A stretch of 64,000 nt of DNA. Origin: Thysanoteuthis rhombus. Lineage: Eukaryota > Mollusca > Cephalopoda > Oegopsida > Thysanoteuthidae. A model generated the notes under the pieces. That model was not told the DNA's origin and searched no databases. It saw nothing but the letters and a program-made list of their open reading frames with translations. The translations under genes were made by a program, and so were the position numbers. Positions 61,395 to 63,559 of the stretch are shown here, one piece after another (the stretch's first letter is position 1; each line of letters starts with the position of its first letter). Location of the stretch: assembly GCA_963457665.1 (NCBI GenBank), contig OY735215.1, positions 34,052,672 to 34,116,671 of the forward strand, read 5' to 3'.

Positions 61395-63559
61395 GATGTA
61401 TTTCCAACCTCTTAGATATTTTTTTTTGTTTTTTCCTGTATTTACTGCACATAGAACAGTTCTATATCATAAATAACAGCAGGAAAAAATCAAGGAAAGT
61501 TATCCAAAATGTTGAAAATACATCCTTTCAGAATCTCAAAACAACTGAAAGAAATCTCTTTACCTGTTGTACCAAATATGAAGTGTATTGAAACTATGGT
61601 ACTGCAGCAGAACATTGGGCCCCTTGCACAAGCTAAAGACTAAAGGAAAAACTCGCAGAATAAGTGGCACTTTCATATTGTTTCCTTGCAATTGAATCAG
61701 AGAAAGTAGGATCTTGTTGTCCGCAGAGGCAATCATGCCTCGTATTAGAGTGAGGCAGGGTATCTTGTATGTGCACACTATCTCCTTTCTCTGGCTTGTG
61801 CATTGTACGTGAATTTGCTCCCAGCTGAAGGGTCTTTGCTCAAGACCTACAATGAAATAATGATAAAGATTCGATATCAATTTCCAGTCGACCATTTTGG
61901 GATAATTACTTTCACATAACATGTCCATTTTGATATGAAAGTGAATTTTTTTTGTTTTATCAAGTTATTTTTTTATCTTTTCTTTAGGTGCTTATATCAT
62001 CAAGGAAATTTGGTGGTCTACCTTTAATAATTTACATAACCAGGCTACATGTAAGTATACTATAAAAGAAAAAGAAAAAATGTCCTTACTTAAGGCTGCC
62101 AAGCTACTGATGAAGAGGATACTAATTTTTCCAGGACTGGTTTTCAAGGAATTGAGCATTATTGAATAAGCAGTTCCTGCTAACAGGGCAGTGTCAGCAT
62201 TGCAATTCTAGAAAAGAAATGAAAAACATTACATTGACCAGATTACTATCTTTAAATAAAATGAAATAAAGATGGATGCCGTCACTTAAGAAGATGCTCA
62301 TTTGAAGGATGTGAACCATCAAGAAGTATCAGACATTTAATATGAATATTACTACTACTAACGCAAAGTATGTATGAAACAATTCTAACTTGGAACAAAA
62401 GGAAATTTTGATTCTGGATTAAATTGAAGGGCTTTTCCCCTTCAGCAAAGAGGTCTTATTTACATAATCCTTTATTTTCATATGGTATGCATAGGCATAT
62501 AAGCCAGGGTGCTGATAGGGGGCAAATGCCCCCTAACCAAATTTGGGCAAAACAATACAGAATTTCAGGCAACGCCCTGCGTCCCCCTTAACAAATGAAT
62601 TCCCATATACTTAGGGTGATATGCATACTTCATTATATTACTAAGAAATGGATATATAATCTGATAGGATATTTATGAACGCTTTATATTATTTGAAACT
62701 TTATTGAAATGATTTCTCATTTATCACAGAGAGATTTAGTCACTTGGCCTAATAAACAATTAAATAAAAATGGGACTGCTGCGTAACAATAAGAGGTCAT
62801 TTCGGATAGAATTTCAAATAATATATCATATTCATAATTATTCTGTCAGATTACACACCCATTTCTTAATAATATAATTGTCTTCAAGAGAAACAATAGT
62901 GCAGACATAGATAATAAATGAACAAGATGAGAAGAATCAGGATAAAGCAAGTATTTGGTCCTTCACCTTCCTGTCCAGCTATTTATCTCAATGGTTAAGA
63001 GCAATGCTATGTTGAAGCGGCTACCTTATCTGTCGCGGGTTTGATTCCTGCAGCAGTCCCAAATTTCTTTAATTGTTTATTCTATCCACACTGTCTAGGC
63101 CGAAAGACTTATTCTCCAAGTAACAATGGTAGTTCATATAAAATGGAGTTTCATGTAATATAAAGCACACGAAAATACTTCATTATACATAACAAGTCCT
63201 AGGAAAAATAAAAACAAGTTTATTATATATGATATATTGTGAATAAGCCAAGAAGGTTTTCTCAAGGGTTTGCACACTAGTTCAACAACCCAATTGTCCC
63301 GAATTAGTTCTGCAACTGCGATTCAGAAAATTTAATGGCCTAGTGTCAGAGTTTTTTTTTTCTTCAAAGACAACAAACTAAAAAAAAAAATGCAAGAAAA
63401 TTTAGGATATTTAATTTTTGTTCAAATCACCTTCTCCGCCAGGACTGCCAAAAGAGATTCAACAAGCGAAGATAATGGAGATTTCGTGGGTTTAACGTTG
63501 TCTGCACTCAATAGTGACTGTGTTTGTTCAGGAAAGAGTTGAAACAGCACCAAGGAAGT
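18415..63559 (-). CDS. THADA: THADA, spliced coding region, 32 exons, 5' end outside window
   Basis: Large alpha-helical HEAT/ARM-repeat protein. Known role of the family: human THADA and yeast Trm732 partner the FTSJ1/Trm7 methyltransferase for 2'-O-methylation of position 32 in the tRNA anticodon loop; fly Thada has also been linked to the SERCA calcium pump. Seen here: 32 minus-strand exons, each with AG acceptor and GT donor, whose phases join without conflict into 1711 codons ending in TAA. Human THADA is about 1950 residues, so about 200 N-terminal residues and the promoter lie to the right of the window. The DUF2428 core spans the exons between about 42.0 and 34.8 kb and holds TRRSAGLP, QVHAINIL, SPSWAIRNAST and VRELAASAL. 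No frameshift or internal stop was seen. Small in-frame exons could have been missed, since only sequence inspection was used. No catalytic motif is expected in this partner protein. Confidence 0.95.
19274..19434 (-). CDS. THADA: THADA exon w31
   Basis: 161 nt, phase 1 in and 0 out, residues 1642-1695. It contains CDVQVFPVVQGLLLSTNVLL then IGQISQLKQLHTKLEK, two amphipathic helices near the C terminus. Acceptor TATTTTCAG, donor AAAAG|GTAATTAC. A 17-bp minisatellite sits about 50 bp upstream of the acceptor. Confidence 0.85.
19487..19668. repeat. 17-bp minisatellite in THADA intron
   Basis: About ten tandem units of gaaaagtattgattgtt, the later ones drifting to gaaaagtattgaatgat and gaaaagtattaaatgat. 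It lies roughly 50 bp upstream (transcript sense) of the acceptor of exon w31. Confidence 0.95.
19669..20407. other. THADA intron, nothing further seen
   Basis: AT-rich. 19860-19970 (cagagaaatg and a G run) is similar to 24320-24400, so a dispersed repeat is likely. Confidence 0.45.
20408..20525 (-). CDS. THADA: THADA exon w30
   Basis: 118 nt, phase 0 in and 1 out, residues 1603-1641, KLINESGEAGHVEKDLSTLC then VVHKGTILFDCLTKNLR. It occupies the place of human LLSKSGWRPPSPEMLCHLQR. Acceptor TATTTTAG, donor TCGGG|GTATGTAC. The C-terminal part of THADA is poorly conserved, so the call leans on splice phase. Confidence 0.85.
20526..21600. other. THADA intron, nothing seen
   Basis: AT-rich sequence without a clear repeat or element. 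Confidence 0.5.
21601..21685 (-). CDS. THADA: THADA exon w29
   Basis: 85 nt, phase 2 in and 0 out, residues 1574-1602. SWQLFDQEDNPCFAEKMVVN followed by QLAHSTLL matches human MHQVEEDYLFEKAEVNFWAE then TLIFVKYL (ED..CFAEKMVVN against EDYLFEKAEVNFW). Acceptor TTGTTTCAG, donor CTCTTA|GTAAGTATT. Confidence 0.93.
22081..22130. repeat. (AT)25 microsatellite
   Basis: Perfect alternating A/T array directly before a family 1 MITE. Confidence 0.95.
22131..22389. mobile_element. Foldback MITE, family 1, copy b, between TA arrays
   Basis: Starts aaaaaatggatatatgatctgac. The arms ttgcgttatattatattgaa...ttattacacggtgaatgtat and gctaaatgatacattcactg...tgtgtaataacag are inverted copies. There is no tRNA-like core. 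TA arrays lie on both sides. Confidence 0.8.
22390..22446. repeat. (TA)n microsatellite with CATA interruptions
   Basis: Right-hand TA array of the MITE above. Confidence 0.9.
22447..22626. mobile_element. Foldback element, family 3 (~180 bp)
   Basis: About 60-bp inverted arms: left agaattacaaggatatatac...cagtgaatgtcaacatttc and right, reverse complemented, agaattacaaagatatatac...cagtgaatgttaacgtttt. The loop is about 50 bp. No coding capacity. Confidence 0.8.
22763..22866. repeat. ~100-bp dispersed repeat, copy 1
   Basis: Shares cagaaaggagtcattgta, atctg.tagaga.cca, ccaaggcag.tttggtg and gtccatcta with 23612-23713. Confidence 0.85.
22917..23043. mobile_element. Foldback element, family 4, hairpin-like palindrome
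   Basis: ggagtaaggattcgttacac ... gcttcttcaga pairs with tgaagaagcc ... agagaatccttactcc around a loop of only a few bases. Total ~125 bp. Confidence 0.85.
23148..23229. repeat. (TA)n microsatellite, ~40 copies
   Basis: Perfect TA array of about 80 bp. Open frames of YIYIYI type here are artefacts. Confidence 0.97.
23472..23524. repeat. (TA)n microsatellite
   Basis: Perfect TA array of about 50 bp. Confidence 0.97.
23612..23713. repeat. ~100-bp dispersed repeat, copy 2
   Basis: Same-orientation partner of 22763-22866. Confidence 0.85.
23944..24077 (-). CDS. THADA: THADA exon w28
   Basis: 134 nt, phase 0 in and 2 out, residues 1530-1573. LLFDELITDRSGAAWDILCE then KSGLPDPLQTLLAKKL parallels human ALAVLCDLLQQWDQLAPGLP and ILLGWLLG. 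Acceptor TTGCCAG, donor TTTAG|GTGAGTAAA. Confidence 0.9.
24492..24524 (-). CDS. THADA: THADA exon w27, 33-nt microexon
   Basis: Eleven codons, CDSLQSNICLQ, phase 0 on both sides. Acceptor TTCTTGCAG and donor TTACAG|GTAATGC are both good. The spot corresponds to human SQENTCQSTEFAFCQVD, which has a similar Cys/Gln-rich short stretch. Because it is in frame on both sides, skipping it would leave the protein readable. Transcript data would be needed to confirm it. Confidence 0.75.
24525..25648. other. THADA intron, nothing firm seen
   Basis: 24760-25010 shows two loosely similar blocks (gggtcaa, gacaatca, ctctaag.aa) that suggest an old tandem duplication. Otherwise plain AT-rich sequence. Confidence 0.4.
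25649..25754 (-). CDS. THADA: THADA exon w26
   Basis: 106 nt, phase 2 in and 0 out, residues 1483-1518. ALHLLQDDISEVRSWVAKFV matches human VLTLLQSEEQAVRDAATETV (LLQ.....VR). Acceptor ACTTTCAG, donor AAACAG|GTAACCTT. Confidence 0.94.
25755..26997. other. THADA intron, nothing seen
   Basis: AT-rich sequence. 26690-26770 has a degenerate tandem of aacaatggattta-like phrases. Confidence 0.4.
26998..27177 (-). CDS. THADA: THADA exon w25
   Basis: 180 nt, phase 2 in and 2 out, residues 1423-1482. LFLLWSGVLFDQLENVDSSL then RMAVSQSLAIAGQSVL matches human ELKQWVQLVILSCEDHLPTE and SRLAVVEVLTSTTPLFL. Acceptor GTTACAG, donor TTCAG|GTATCCAT. Confidence 0.92.
27178..28252. other. THADA intron, nothing seen
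   Basis: No element or coding signal recognised. Confidence 0.45.
28253..28524 (-). CDS. THADA: THADA exon w24
   Basis: 272 nt, phase 0 in and 2 out, residues 1333-1422. DHIIHVQLNVSNHSPTQIMV then LDLFTAVYLKW corresponds to human MGEKFLLLAMKENHPECFCK and ILKILHCM. The second half, IITWLKSVLLCLTTGTGILA, fits the position of human FLIWTMDIASNERSEIQSVA. Acceptor TTTGTTAG, donor ACCGA|GTAAGTAG. Confidence 0.9.
29262..29480 (+). repeat. tRNA-derived SINE with (TA)n tail, copy 1
   Basis: Head: A-box-like gggcagaggtagaacgtc (29318-29335) and B-box-like ggttttgatcc (29357-29367). Tail: gccacactgaagagttgtaa then tacaacaaaacagctgtctg, ending in a (TA)n run. A second copy is at 42252-42532. Confidence 0.8.
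29990..30070 (+). repeat. Possible tRNA-derived SINE relic
   Basis: B-box-like gagttcgatcttc at about 30029-30041 with a weak A-box-like stretch 30 bp before it. Too decayed to be sure. Confidence 0.3.
30894..31106 (-). CDS. THADA: THADA exon w23
   Basis: 213 nt, phase 0 at both ends, residues 1262-1332. LSEYAELLLRCTTASYVAGE and DVINLLITSKCYEAQERSCQ followed by ILQQYLQS match human LQSLTRLAIAAVWAAAAKS and QLLESAFPEVRSLTLEALLEKFLA in order. The exon happens to begin with ATG; this is internal because a TTCCAG acceptor sits right before it. Confidence 0.92.
31795..32012. mobile_element. Foldback element, family 2, copy
   Basis: Nested inverted repeats: the inner arm tataatccaagaaaagaggc pairs with gcctctttctcagattatac, and the outer arm acatttcagctgattcattt pairs with aaatggatcagctggtgcat. 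Inside a THADA intron. Confidence 0.8.
32524..32761 (-). CDS. THADA: THADA exon w22
   Basis: 238 nt, phase 2 in and 0 out, residues 1182-1261. It starts KKDMKVILKKLIVIPFPRHS and contains CGVIESRSVQVIKNAVLATN, where human has NPCLVTRAVYIDILFLL (VIESRSVQVI against LVTRAVYIDI). Acceptor TGTTTTAG, donor AATCG|GTAAGTGCC. Later residues form a variable linker. Confidence 0.9.
32762..34200. other. THADA intron part, nothing seen
   Basis: AT-rich sequence without a recognisable element. Confidence 0.45.
34205..34690 (+). repeat. tRNA-derived SINE relics in tandem
   Basis: A clear A box tagctcaattggtagagca (34465-34483) and B box gggttcaaatccc (34518-34530) form a SINE head. Its body gtctgagtaaaaattgcaat, aagaagcaac and the later aataatgattta phrases recur just before the head (34214-34325), showing two copies in a row, the first lacking its head. 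Acceptor and anticodon stems do not pair, so this is not a tRNA gene. Confidence 0.75.
34772..34996 (-). CDS. THADA: THADA exon w21
   Basis: 225 nt, phase 2 in and 2 out, residues 1107-1181. SRVYQVRELAASALTALTAP matches human SPVYHSREMAARALVPFVMI, and HNKVHGTLILIEKLI matches QNHIHGTLLQVFHLL. This gives two textbook HEAT helices and the HGTL motif. Acceptor CTTGCAG, donor TGGAG|GTGAGCC. Confidence 0.97.
35234..35348 (-). repeat. 5S rRNA-derived relic (pseudogene or SINE3-type head)
   Basis: Reverse complement of the plus strand aligns without gaps to the middle of metazoan 5S rRNA: plus-strand gacactgcttaactttggtg (35294-35313) answers the CACCGAAGTTAAGC...GTC block, and ggcatctccagaccattacc answers the GGTGACCGCCTGGGAATACC block. 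Over 72 positions about two thirds agree, most differences being transitions. This is too diverged to be a working 5S gene. The sequence further along (35100-35230) may be the SINE body. Confidence 0.65.
35819..36056 (-). CDS. THADA: THADA exon w20
   Basis: 238 nt, phase 1 in and 2 out, residues 1028-1106. MRMFGQKKAKDGSTLNSMSF and ELAVHYPDLPLFMLDKL match human TRIFGVKRAKDEHSKTNRMT and EFFSRFPELYPFLLKQL. Then come HVPPSLFPVLTLLSNLGAS for human RHPSMFLLLLVLERLYAS. Acceptor TTTGCAG, donor TAAG|GTGAGTGA. Confidence 0.97.
36057..36846. other. THADA intron, nothing seen
   Basis: No repeat, RNA or coding signal recognised. Confidence 0.45.
36847..37087 (-). CDS. THADA: THADA exon w19, DUF2428
   Basis: 241 nt, phase 0 in and 1 out, residues 948-1027. 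GQVHAINILKVLFGDNNLTT, then SGFESPSWAIRNASTQLF, match human QVHALNILRALFRDTRLGEN and LGFTSPVWAVRNSSTLLF. This exon alone identifies the gene. Acceptor TATTTTCAG, donor CTTCA|GTAAGTTA. Confidence 0.97.
37088..37665. other. THADA intron, nothing seen
   Basis: 37330-37460 (gatatctccagacgtttc, actgatagtcagcc) looks like a decayed repeat but was not matched inside this window. Confidence 0.4.
37666..37776 (-). CDS. THADA: THADA exon w18, DUF2428 with TRRSAG motif
   Basis: 111 nt, phase 0 at both ends, residues 911-947. VTRRSAGLPILIQSICISER is the most conserved DUF2428 stretch (human ATRRSAGIPFYIQALLASEP). Acceptor CCATAAG, donor AAAAAT|GTGAGTTC. In the family this segment carries charged residues conserved from yeast Trm732 to human. 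Confidence 0.97.
37777..38783. other. THADA intron; possible inverted repeat
   Basis: taatttttactagtttttac near 38570 and gtaaaatctagtcaaaataa near 38673 are roughly inverted copies about 80 bp apart, as are ccttcaacctaacttttagt and actgaaagttaggacaaagg. This suggests a small foldback at 38560-38695. Confidence 0.5.
38784..38888 (-). CDS. THADA: THADA exon w17, DUF2428
   Basis: 105 nt, phase 0 at both ends, residues 876-910. It opens GAIENCRAGFINFCTALFN, matching human GAFELAYTGFVKLTEVLN directly after HR. Then come SIPEDILTQ for human LQKLPEQWL. Acceptor TTCTAG, donor ACACAG|GTCAGTG. Confidence 0.95.
38984..39336. mobile_element. Foldback MITE, family 1, copy c, with tRNA-like core
   Basis: The most complete copy. 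Left arm: ctgattataaattgcgttat, ttattacacggtgaatgtat, catttggcc, then aataaacaattaaagaaaat and aggactgctgc. Right arm mirrors it: gcagcagctccattttcttc, aattgtttattct, aggccaaatgatacattc, cgtataataac, aatataatataac and ctatcagat. Between them, 39117-39172 is tRNA-like with gagcaatgctctgttgaaac and B box ggttcaattcc. Confidence 0.85.
39431..39488. repeat. (GT)n(AT)n compound microsatellite
   Basis: About 20 bp of GT repeat followed by about 38 bp of AT repeat. Confidence 0.95.
39489..40189. other. THADA intron, nothing firm seen
   Basis: 39790-40080 is less AT-rich with no recognised element. Confidence 0.4.
40190..40342 (-). CDS. THADA: THADA exon w16, DUF2428
   Basis: 153 nt, phase 0 at both ends, residues 825-875. 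ESSSLLGHIVLLV continues the conserved helix. MDLYQKISNTYLKVLTQCRH plus the final R matches human KEIGDYFKQHLLQSRHRG, the conserved (S/C)RHRGA motif being split between this exon and the next. Acceptor TTTCACAG, donor CATCGG|GTATATTT. Confidence 0.95.
40343..41265. other. THADA intron, nothing seen
   Basis: A 130-codon plus-strand frame begins at 40965 but has no recognised domain and runs into the repeat at 41270. Confidence 0.4.
41270..41475. repeat. ~110-bp tandem pair, repeat family also near 55.6 and 56.3 kb
   Basis: The unit acatataatagccttattctg, tcagtaat.ttgccttaattt, tctgacaat, tttcaatgcatt, aaaatcattacaatgcattt occurs twice. Similar units are at 55580-55680 and 56190-56400. Confidence 0.85.
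41879..42012 (-). CDS. THADA: THADA exon w15, start of DUF2428 core
   Basis: 134 nt, phase 1 in and 0 out, residues 780-824. It ends NEYQFLLSWCWINLK, the counterpart of human QMVLVCCWRSMK, where the DUF2428 domain begins. Acceptor CTAGCAG, donor CTTAAG|GTATGAGG. Direct joining to the next exon gives LKESSSLLG, matching human MKEVALLLG. This argues that nothing is normally inserted between them. Confidence 0.93.
42080..42121. repeat. (TA)n microsatellite
   Basis: Perfect TA array of about 40 bp, ~70 bp upstream (transcript sense) of exon w15's acceptor. Confidence 0.95.
42252..42532 (+). repeat. tRNA-derived SINE with (TA)n tail, copy 2
   Basis: A-box-like gggcaggggtaaaatgcc (42305-42322), B box ggtttcgatcc (42344-42354), then the same tail as the 29.3-kb copy and a TA array of about 78 bp (42455-42532). 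Confidence 0.85.
42533..43921. other. THADA intron; unnamed repeat blocks
   Basis: The phrase accaacttgccccat occurs near 42711 and (ccaacttgccccatca) near 43266, as does caactttccccat at 43242. These hint at a tandemly built repeat. No coding signal. Confidence 0.4.
43922..44080 (-). CDS. THADA: THADA exon w14
   Basis: 159 nt, phase 1 in and 1 out, residues 727-779. Sense GLIHCIEECL then AAWQSLLEYIINLAVRVINM, in the place of human ALQKLSLNSLQLVSEWRPVV and EKLLLMSYRLSTVVSPV. The acceptor is TTTTCCAG and the donor ACAG|GTTAGAAT, a weaker +4 base than its neighbours. It ends GGEDTG in a low-complexity linker before the DUF2428 core. Confidence 0.88.
44081..44631. other. THADA intron; short degenerate tandem
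   Basis: 44150-44340 shows three loose ~65-bp units with aaaagcaa.a.taa and aaaacc.a.a.ta phrases. Confidence 0.45.
44632..44822 (-). CDS. THADA: THADA exon w13
   Basis: 191 nt, phase 2 in and 1 out, residues 663-726. It contains EVSSRLHFLRSLLQQIEIGL and TAATQNIVVASKEKSLHG, matching in position human LMVIKCLMENLEEEVSQAEN and LLQAAAAFPMYGRVHC. Acceptor TTCTCCAG, donor CATG|GTAAGTGG. Confidence 0.9.
45186..45250. repeat. (TA)n microsatellite
   Basis: TA array of about 60 bp. Confidence 0.95.
45330..45412 (+). repeat. tRNA-derived SINE relic
   Basis: A box ctcaatcggttagcgcag (45337-45354) and B-box-like gagtgttaaactccc (about 45390-45404), with a TA array further downstream (45463-45498). The anticodon arm does not pair. 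Confidence 0.7.
45463..45510. repeat. (AT)n(GT)n compound microsatellite
   Basis: AT array followed by a short GT/GC run. Confidence 0.95.
45769..45947 (-). CDS. THADA: THADA exon w12
   Basis: 179 nt, phase 0 in and 2 out, residues 604-662. VRCLAADILYKYFDWNPNHL aligns with human VKILAFDLLMKLPKTVVHFQ (V..LA.D.L.K). Then come HLLSEALCLCNSPRNPESQS and CKLVFC, where human has LFQAALELSTSTKPYDCV and LLNFL. Acceptor TCTTCTAG, donor TGCAA|GTGAGTAC. Confidence 0.93.
45948..47309. other. THADA intron, unnamed less AT-rich blocks
   Basis: 46130-46360 and 46730-46790 have a repeat-like composition (aggacccagggctgaattca). No element could be named, and the open frames here have no domain. Confidence 0.4.
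47310..47422 (-). CDS. THADA: THADA exon w11
   Basis: 113 nt, phase 1 in and 0 out, residues 566-603, encoding CVKKLVDFVQREKNLWDLTS then FVSILLCVLDGADE. It corresponds to the human helix pair around DVGRFQTLMECFTSTFEDV. Acceptor CTTTTTCAG, donor GATGAG|GTAAGAACC. Similarity is modest; phase and order are consistent. Confidence 0.88.
47700..48165 (-). pseudogene. pogo/Tigger-type DDE transposase relic, C-terminal part
   Basis: Minus-strand reading gives NSLLVLDAFCCHCNLEIIKY (second catalytic Asp region, 48081-48120). With frame changes and stops it continues GGMTPLQPLDININQPMKAI then LRAKWGE (third Asp, 48000-48035). After it come WNELDKGIIFEAFKCC and an acidic tail EGAAEEESPDDCNQDEF. The order and motifs are those of pogo/Tigger (DDE_1) transposases that cut and paste DNA at TA sites. 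Stops and frameshifts make it inactive. Sits inside a THADA intron, same strand as the gene. Confidence 0.85.
48166..48810. other. THADA intron part, nothing seen
   Basis: AT-rich sequence. It may include eroded 5' parts of the Tigger copy, but no motif is readable. Confidence 0.4.
48811..48972 (-). CDS. THADA: THADA exon w10
   Basis: 162 nt, phase 1 in and 1 out, residues 512-565. FVDWLHRLCIENLVPGSNFQ and RRKMCLDVLNALYEIF match human FMSSICNSLFEALFPGSSYS and TRFSALTILGSIAEVF (L.PGS...R...L..L). Acceptor CCTTTCCAG, donor TTTAG|GTATGTCAG. Confidence 0.95.
49258..49525. mobile_element. Foldback element, family 2, copy
   Basis: Left arm ttctggacaattgaactttt...ccaatcaattctacagcctt; right arm gaaggtcgaagaatggatcg...gacagagttcaatcatccaa. 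The arms pair imperfectly. Confidence 0.6.
49526..49915. mobile_element. Foldback element, family 2, second adjacent copy
   Basis: Left arm tttggacaattgaatccctt...ctgatcaattcttcagcctt; right arm gatgaaggctgaagaatgga...tgttgacaaaatcaaggatt. Lies directly after the copy above, so two elements are arrayed head to tail. Confidence 0.65.
50190..50425 (-). repeat. Dispersed repeat (as at 56.9 and 63.8 kb), tandem pair
   Basis: Read on the minus strand: gcacaaactaagagaccaat, ttagcataaact, caaattgaattccccactaa. This occurs twice with a ~135-bp step. It matches 56930-57020 and 63760-63845 on the plus strand. Confidence 0.8.
50768..51422. repeat. Long polypurine tract (GA/GGAA-rich) in THADA intron
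   Basis: Plus strand almost only A and G for about 650 bp, with unbroken purine runs at 50870-51085 (216 nt) and 51099-51378 (280 nt). Built from variants of gaaaaggggaagg, with a local 23-bp period near 51190-51260. In the THADA transcript it is all C/U. Six-frame open frames (S/F/P-rich or K/G/E-rich) are artefacts of composition. Confidence 0.97.
51518..51688 (-). CDS. THADA: THADA exon w9
   Basis: 171 nt, phase 1 in and 1 out, residues 455-511. ALPLNLNIDSAPFRQSLVSS followed by LKKLLIRIRDS matches human FFITYNLNSQSPGVRQQICS then LLKKLFCRIQES, one of the best local matches in the gene. Acceptor ACTTTCAG, donor ATTG|GTAAGTGC. In the transcript, a long pyrimidine-only tract begins about 95 nt after this donor. 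Confidence 0.95.
52320..53000 (+). pseudogene. mariner transposase relic
   Basis: Plus-strand pieces in order with frame changes: ICVLYEQATLNDRKCQKWF, then LDKAPRLGRPVEVNSNHIKA, then YMIQKIANTLKI and ENHLHQ. Later come SVFETNC, AVIDEKHVSG, HQNNNAGLHISLVV and WEVLTHS. They follow the mariner order (helix-turn-helix, GRPVEV, I..IL.IS..TVENHLHQLG, S.C.SLL.RN, HQDNARPH, W..L.HPPYSPDLAP). Catalytic D of HQDNARPH reads N, and several stops are present, so the copy is dead. No terminal repeats were found. Confidence 0.85.
53001..53742. other. THADA intron, unidentified block
   Basis: A 93-codon plus-strand frame (53081-53362) ends IIIWAGSQTDGMEEVVLFAL then NDTCTFV. It is protein-like but not recognised, possibly a repeat. 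53560-53635 (cggttataatgcagtcaacc, cattataaccgg) is a short inverted repeat. Confidence 0.4.
53743..53880. repeat. ~47-bp tandem repeat, about three copies
   Basis: ggattagctgaaatgtgcta then acaacgaaagcaacacaatg occurs three times in a row, the last diverging after aatgaaagcaac. Related right-arm sequence of foldback family 2 follows to about 54130. Confidence 0.9.
53881..54570. other. THADA intron, decayed repeats
   Basis: Loose copies of acaagaagaaagctgtagattgg and aacaaaagcatcacaaagaa phrases, as in 53743-53880. 54160-54230 is a less AT-rich block without identity. Confidence 0.45.
54571..54664 (-). CDS. THADA: THADA exon w8
   Basis: 94 nt, phase 0 in and 1 out, residues 424-454. ALYSDDPTVRLDTLSLLCNS matches human GLIHQHCQVRIDTLGLLCES closely (VR.DTL.LLC). 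This is a typical HEAT-repeat helix pair. Acceptor GTTCCAG, donor GCAG|GTAATTTG. Confidence 0.95.
54665..55286. other. THADA intron, nothing seen
   Basis: AT-rich sequence, no element recognised. Confidence 0.45.
55287..55521 (-). CDS. THADA: THADA exon w7
   Basis: 235 nt, phase 2 in and 0 out, residues 345-423. It begins MVKRNVSHYWLAATLKFIP, where human has KSYVIDYYLPKLLSYSP, and ends SLTSRSLSGVVEW, near human CNSRGALGALMACL. Acceptor CGTTCAG, donor GAATGG|GTAAATAC. The open frame runs on both sides into intron. The in-frame ATG just after the acceptor is internal, not a start. Confidence 0.92.
55705..55838. repeat. ~28-bp minisatellite, four to five copies
   Basis: Units of catctgcaacgcatttctat followed by ggtaaaac, the later ones diverged (ggcaatctttttctttggtg). 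Confidence 0.9.
56190..56400. repeat. ~110-bp repeat family, further copies
   Basis: Holds tctattcagtcagcagcact, atacatataatagccctatt and tgtttgcaatcatttctgac, as in 41270-41475. Confidence 0.75.
56576..56650 (-). CDS. THADA: THADA exon w6
   Basis: 75 nt, phase 2 in and 2 out, residues 320-345. It encodes NPVKIWDEGWRNTLLGGLAS, equivalent to human ESSWIDQWHETWVSPLLFIL with W and LL positions kept. The acceptor is TTGAATCAG and the donor GATGA|GTGAGTATT. No other frame is open across the same splice borders with fitting phase. Confidence 0.88.
56740..57060 (+). repeat. Dispersed ~300-bp repeat, copy 1
   Basis: Shares agtcactcaatagaaacca, gcatgctgagttg, ataagttactgctct, gatgactaaaaaaagt, gctgctggacacaaactaag and actaaggagtaaat in order with 63610-63890. 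Confidence 0.85.
57061..58293. other. THADA intron; SINE-like stretch and motif cluster
   Basis: 57590-57645 is tRNA-like (tcatagctaggaatctagca, then B-box-like gagttcaatctc). 57960-58140 holds several spaced copies of a acagctgacagg-like motif (gactggcagggcaaat, aacagctgacagg, acacttgacaggcc, cagctgacaggg), a degenerate short repeat. Confidence 0.45.
58294..58406 (-). CDS. THADA: THADA exon w5
   Basis: 113 nt, phase 0 in and 2 out, residues 283-320. It encodes LLMCMATNHLATAASEVYRV, placed where human reads LLETMFRNHKSHL. Acceptor TTGTAG|GCC, donor GCAGC|GTAAGTTA. Short, with moderate similarity. The call is supported by phase and by order between two strongly matching exons. Confidence 0.88.
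58407..59791. other. THADA intron, nothing seen
   Basis: AT-rich sequence with a short TA run near 58613-58635 and a C9 run near 58890. No element recognised. Confidence 0.45.
59792..60107 (-). CDS. THADA: THADA exon w4
   Basis: 316 nt, phase 2 in and 0 out, residues about 177-282. LIWLHWDSPVEGVSDTVADI matches human YVYTHWEHPLDALRHQTKIM, and LPWYVKGKYKLIGSLLQFL matches LEWHIKGKYTCLGCLVECI. These are two of the clearest THADA signatures in the N-terminal half. Donor AAGAAT|GTAAGTATC is near consensus. The open frame continues past the acceptor into TA-rich intron, which is not coding. Confidence 0.95.
60190..60541. repeat. Complex AT-only array (ATATAATATATA type)
   Basis: About 350 bp of almost pure A/T built from TATAATATATAATATA phrases plus plain TA runs at both ends. 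It is self-complementary along its length. Lies 85 bp upstream (transcript sense) of the exon w4 acceptor. Confidence 0.95.
60542..61319. other. THADA intron, nothing seen
   Basis: The phrase gtgtttaaagctgtaaagctttctaga near 61292 recurs near 19038 and (in part) 22870, so a TA-array-linked repeat family is likely. No coding signal. Confidence 0.45.
61320..61390. repeat. (TA)35 microsatellite
   Basis: Perfect TA array of about 70 bp. Confidence 0.97.
61564..61846 (-). CDS. THADA: THADA exon w3
   Basis: 283 nt, phase 1 in and phase 2 out, residues about 83-177. It encodes CLTLIRGMIASADNKILLS and LILRVFPLVFSLCKG, matching the human region around LFLCQGTLAMLDWQN and LFTLSSQI. The acceptor is TTGTAG and the donor CAACAG|GTAAAG. 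The frame is also open leftward of the acceptor, so an open reading frame alone would make the exon look longer than it is. Confidence 0.92.
62090..62207 (-). CDS. THADA: THADA exon w2
   Basis: 118 nt, enters in phase 0 and leaves with one base over. Residues 44-82 start NCNADTALLAG and contain SPGKISILFISSLAAL, which aligns with the human stretch around SEKIPHLISSVLL. Acceptor TTTTCTAG, donor TTAA|GTAAGGA. The shared PGKI/EKI then ILFISS pattern makes this a good match despite low overall identity. Confidence 0.85.
62500..62638. repeat. Possible dispersed repeat
   Basis: gggtgctgatagggggcaaa, tgccccctaacc and ccctgcgtcccccttaac form a GC-richer island in AT-rich intron. It reads like a repeat but no second copy is in the window. 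Confidence 0.35.
62639..62876. mobile_element. Foldback MITE, family 1, copy d, clear terminal inverted repeats
   Basis: Left end taagaaatggatatataatc and right end, reverse complemented, taagaaatgggtgtgtaatc. Arms as in the 39-kb copy. The centre reads aatgggactgctgcgtaaca, where the core and part of the right arm appear deleted. Confidence 0.85.
62940..63185. mobile_element. Foldback MITE, family 1, copy e, tRNA-like core plus right arm
   Basis: 62983-63057 is tRNA-like: A box ctcaatggttaagagcaatg and B box gggtttgattcc. Then come gcagcagtcccaaatttctt, aattgtttattctatcc and the right arm (ctaggccgaaagacttattc). The left arm is missing or shared with copy d. Confidence 0.75.
63431..63559 (-). 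CDS. THADA: THADA exon w1 (first in window)
   Basis: Forty-three codons, phase 0 at both ends, residues 1-43 of the window protein, beginning TSLVLFQLFPEQTQ and ending LLAVLAEK. The acceptor follows a T-rich run ending TTTTCAG, and the donor is AAG|GTGATT. Similarity to known THADA is weak here, so the call rests on splice sites, an open frame and phase agreement with the next exon. It falls in the N-terminal helical-repeat region. Confidence 0.75.
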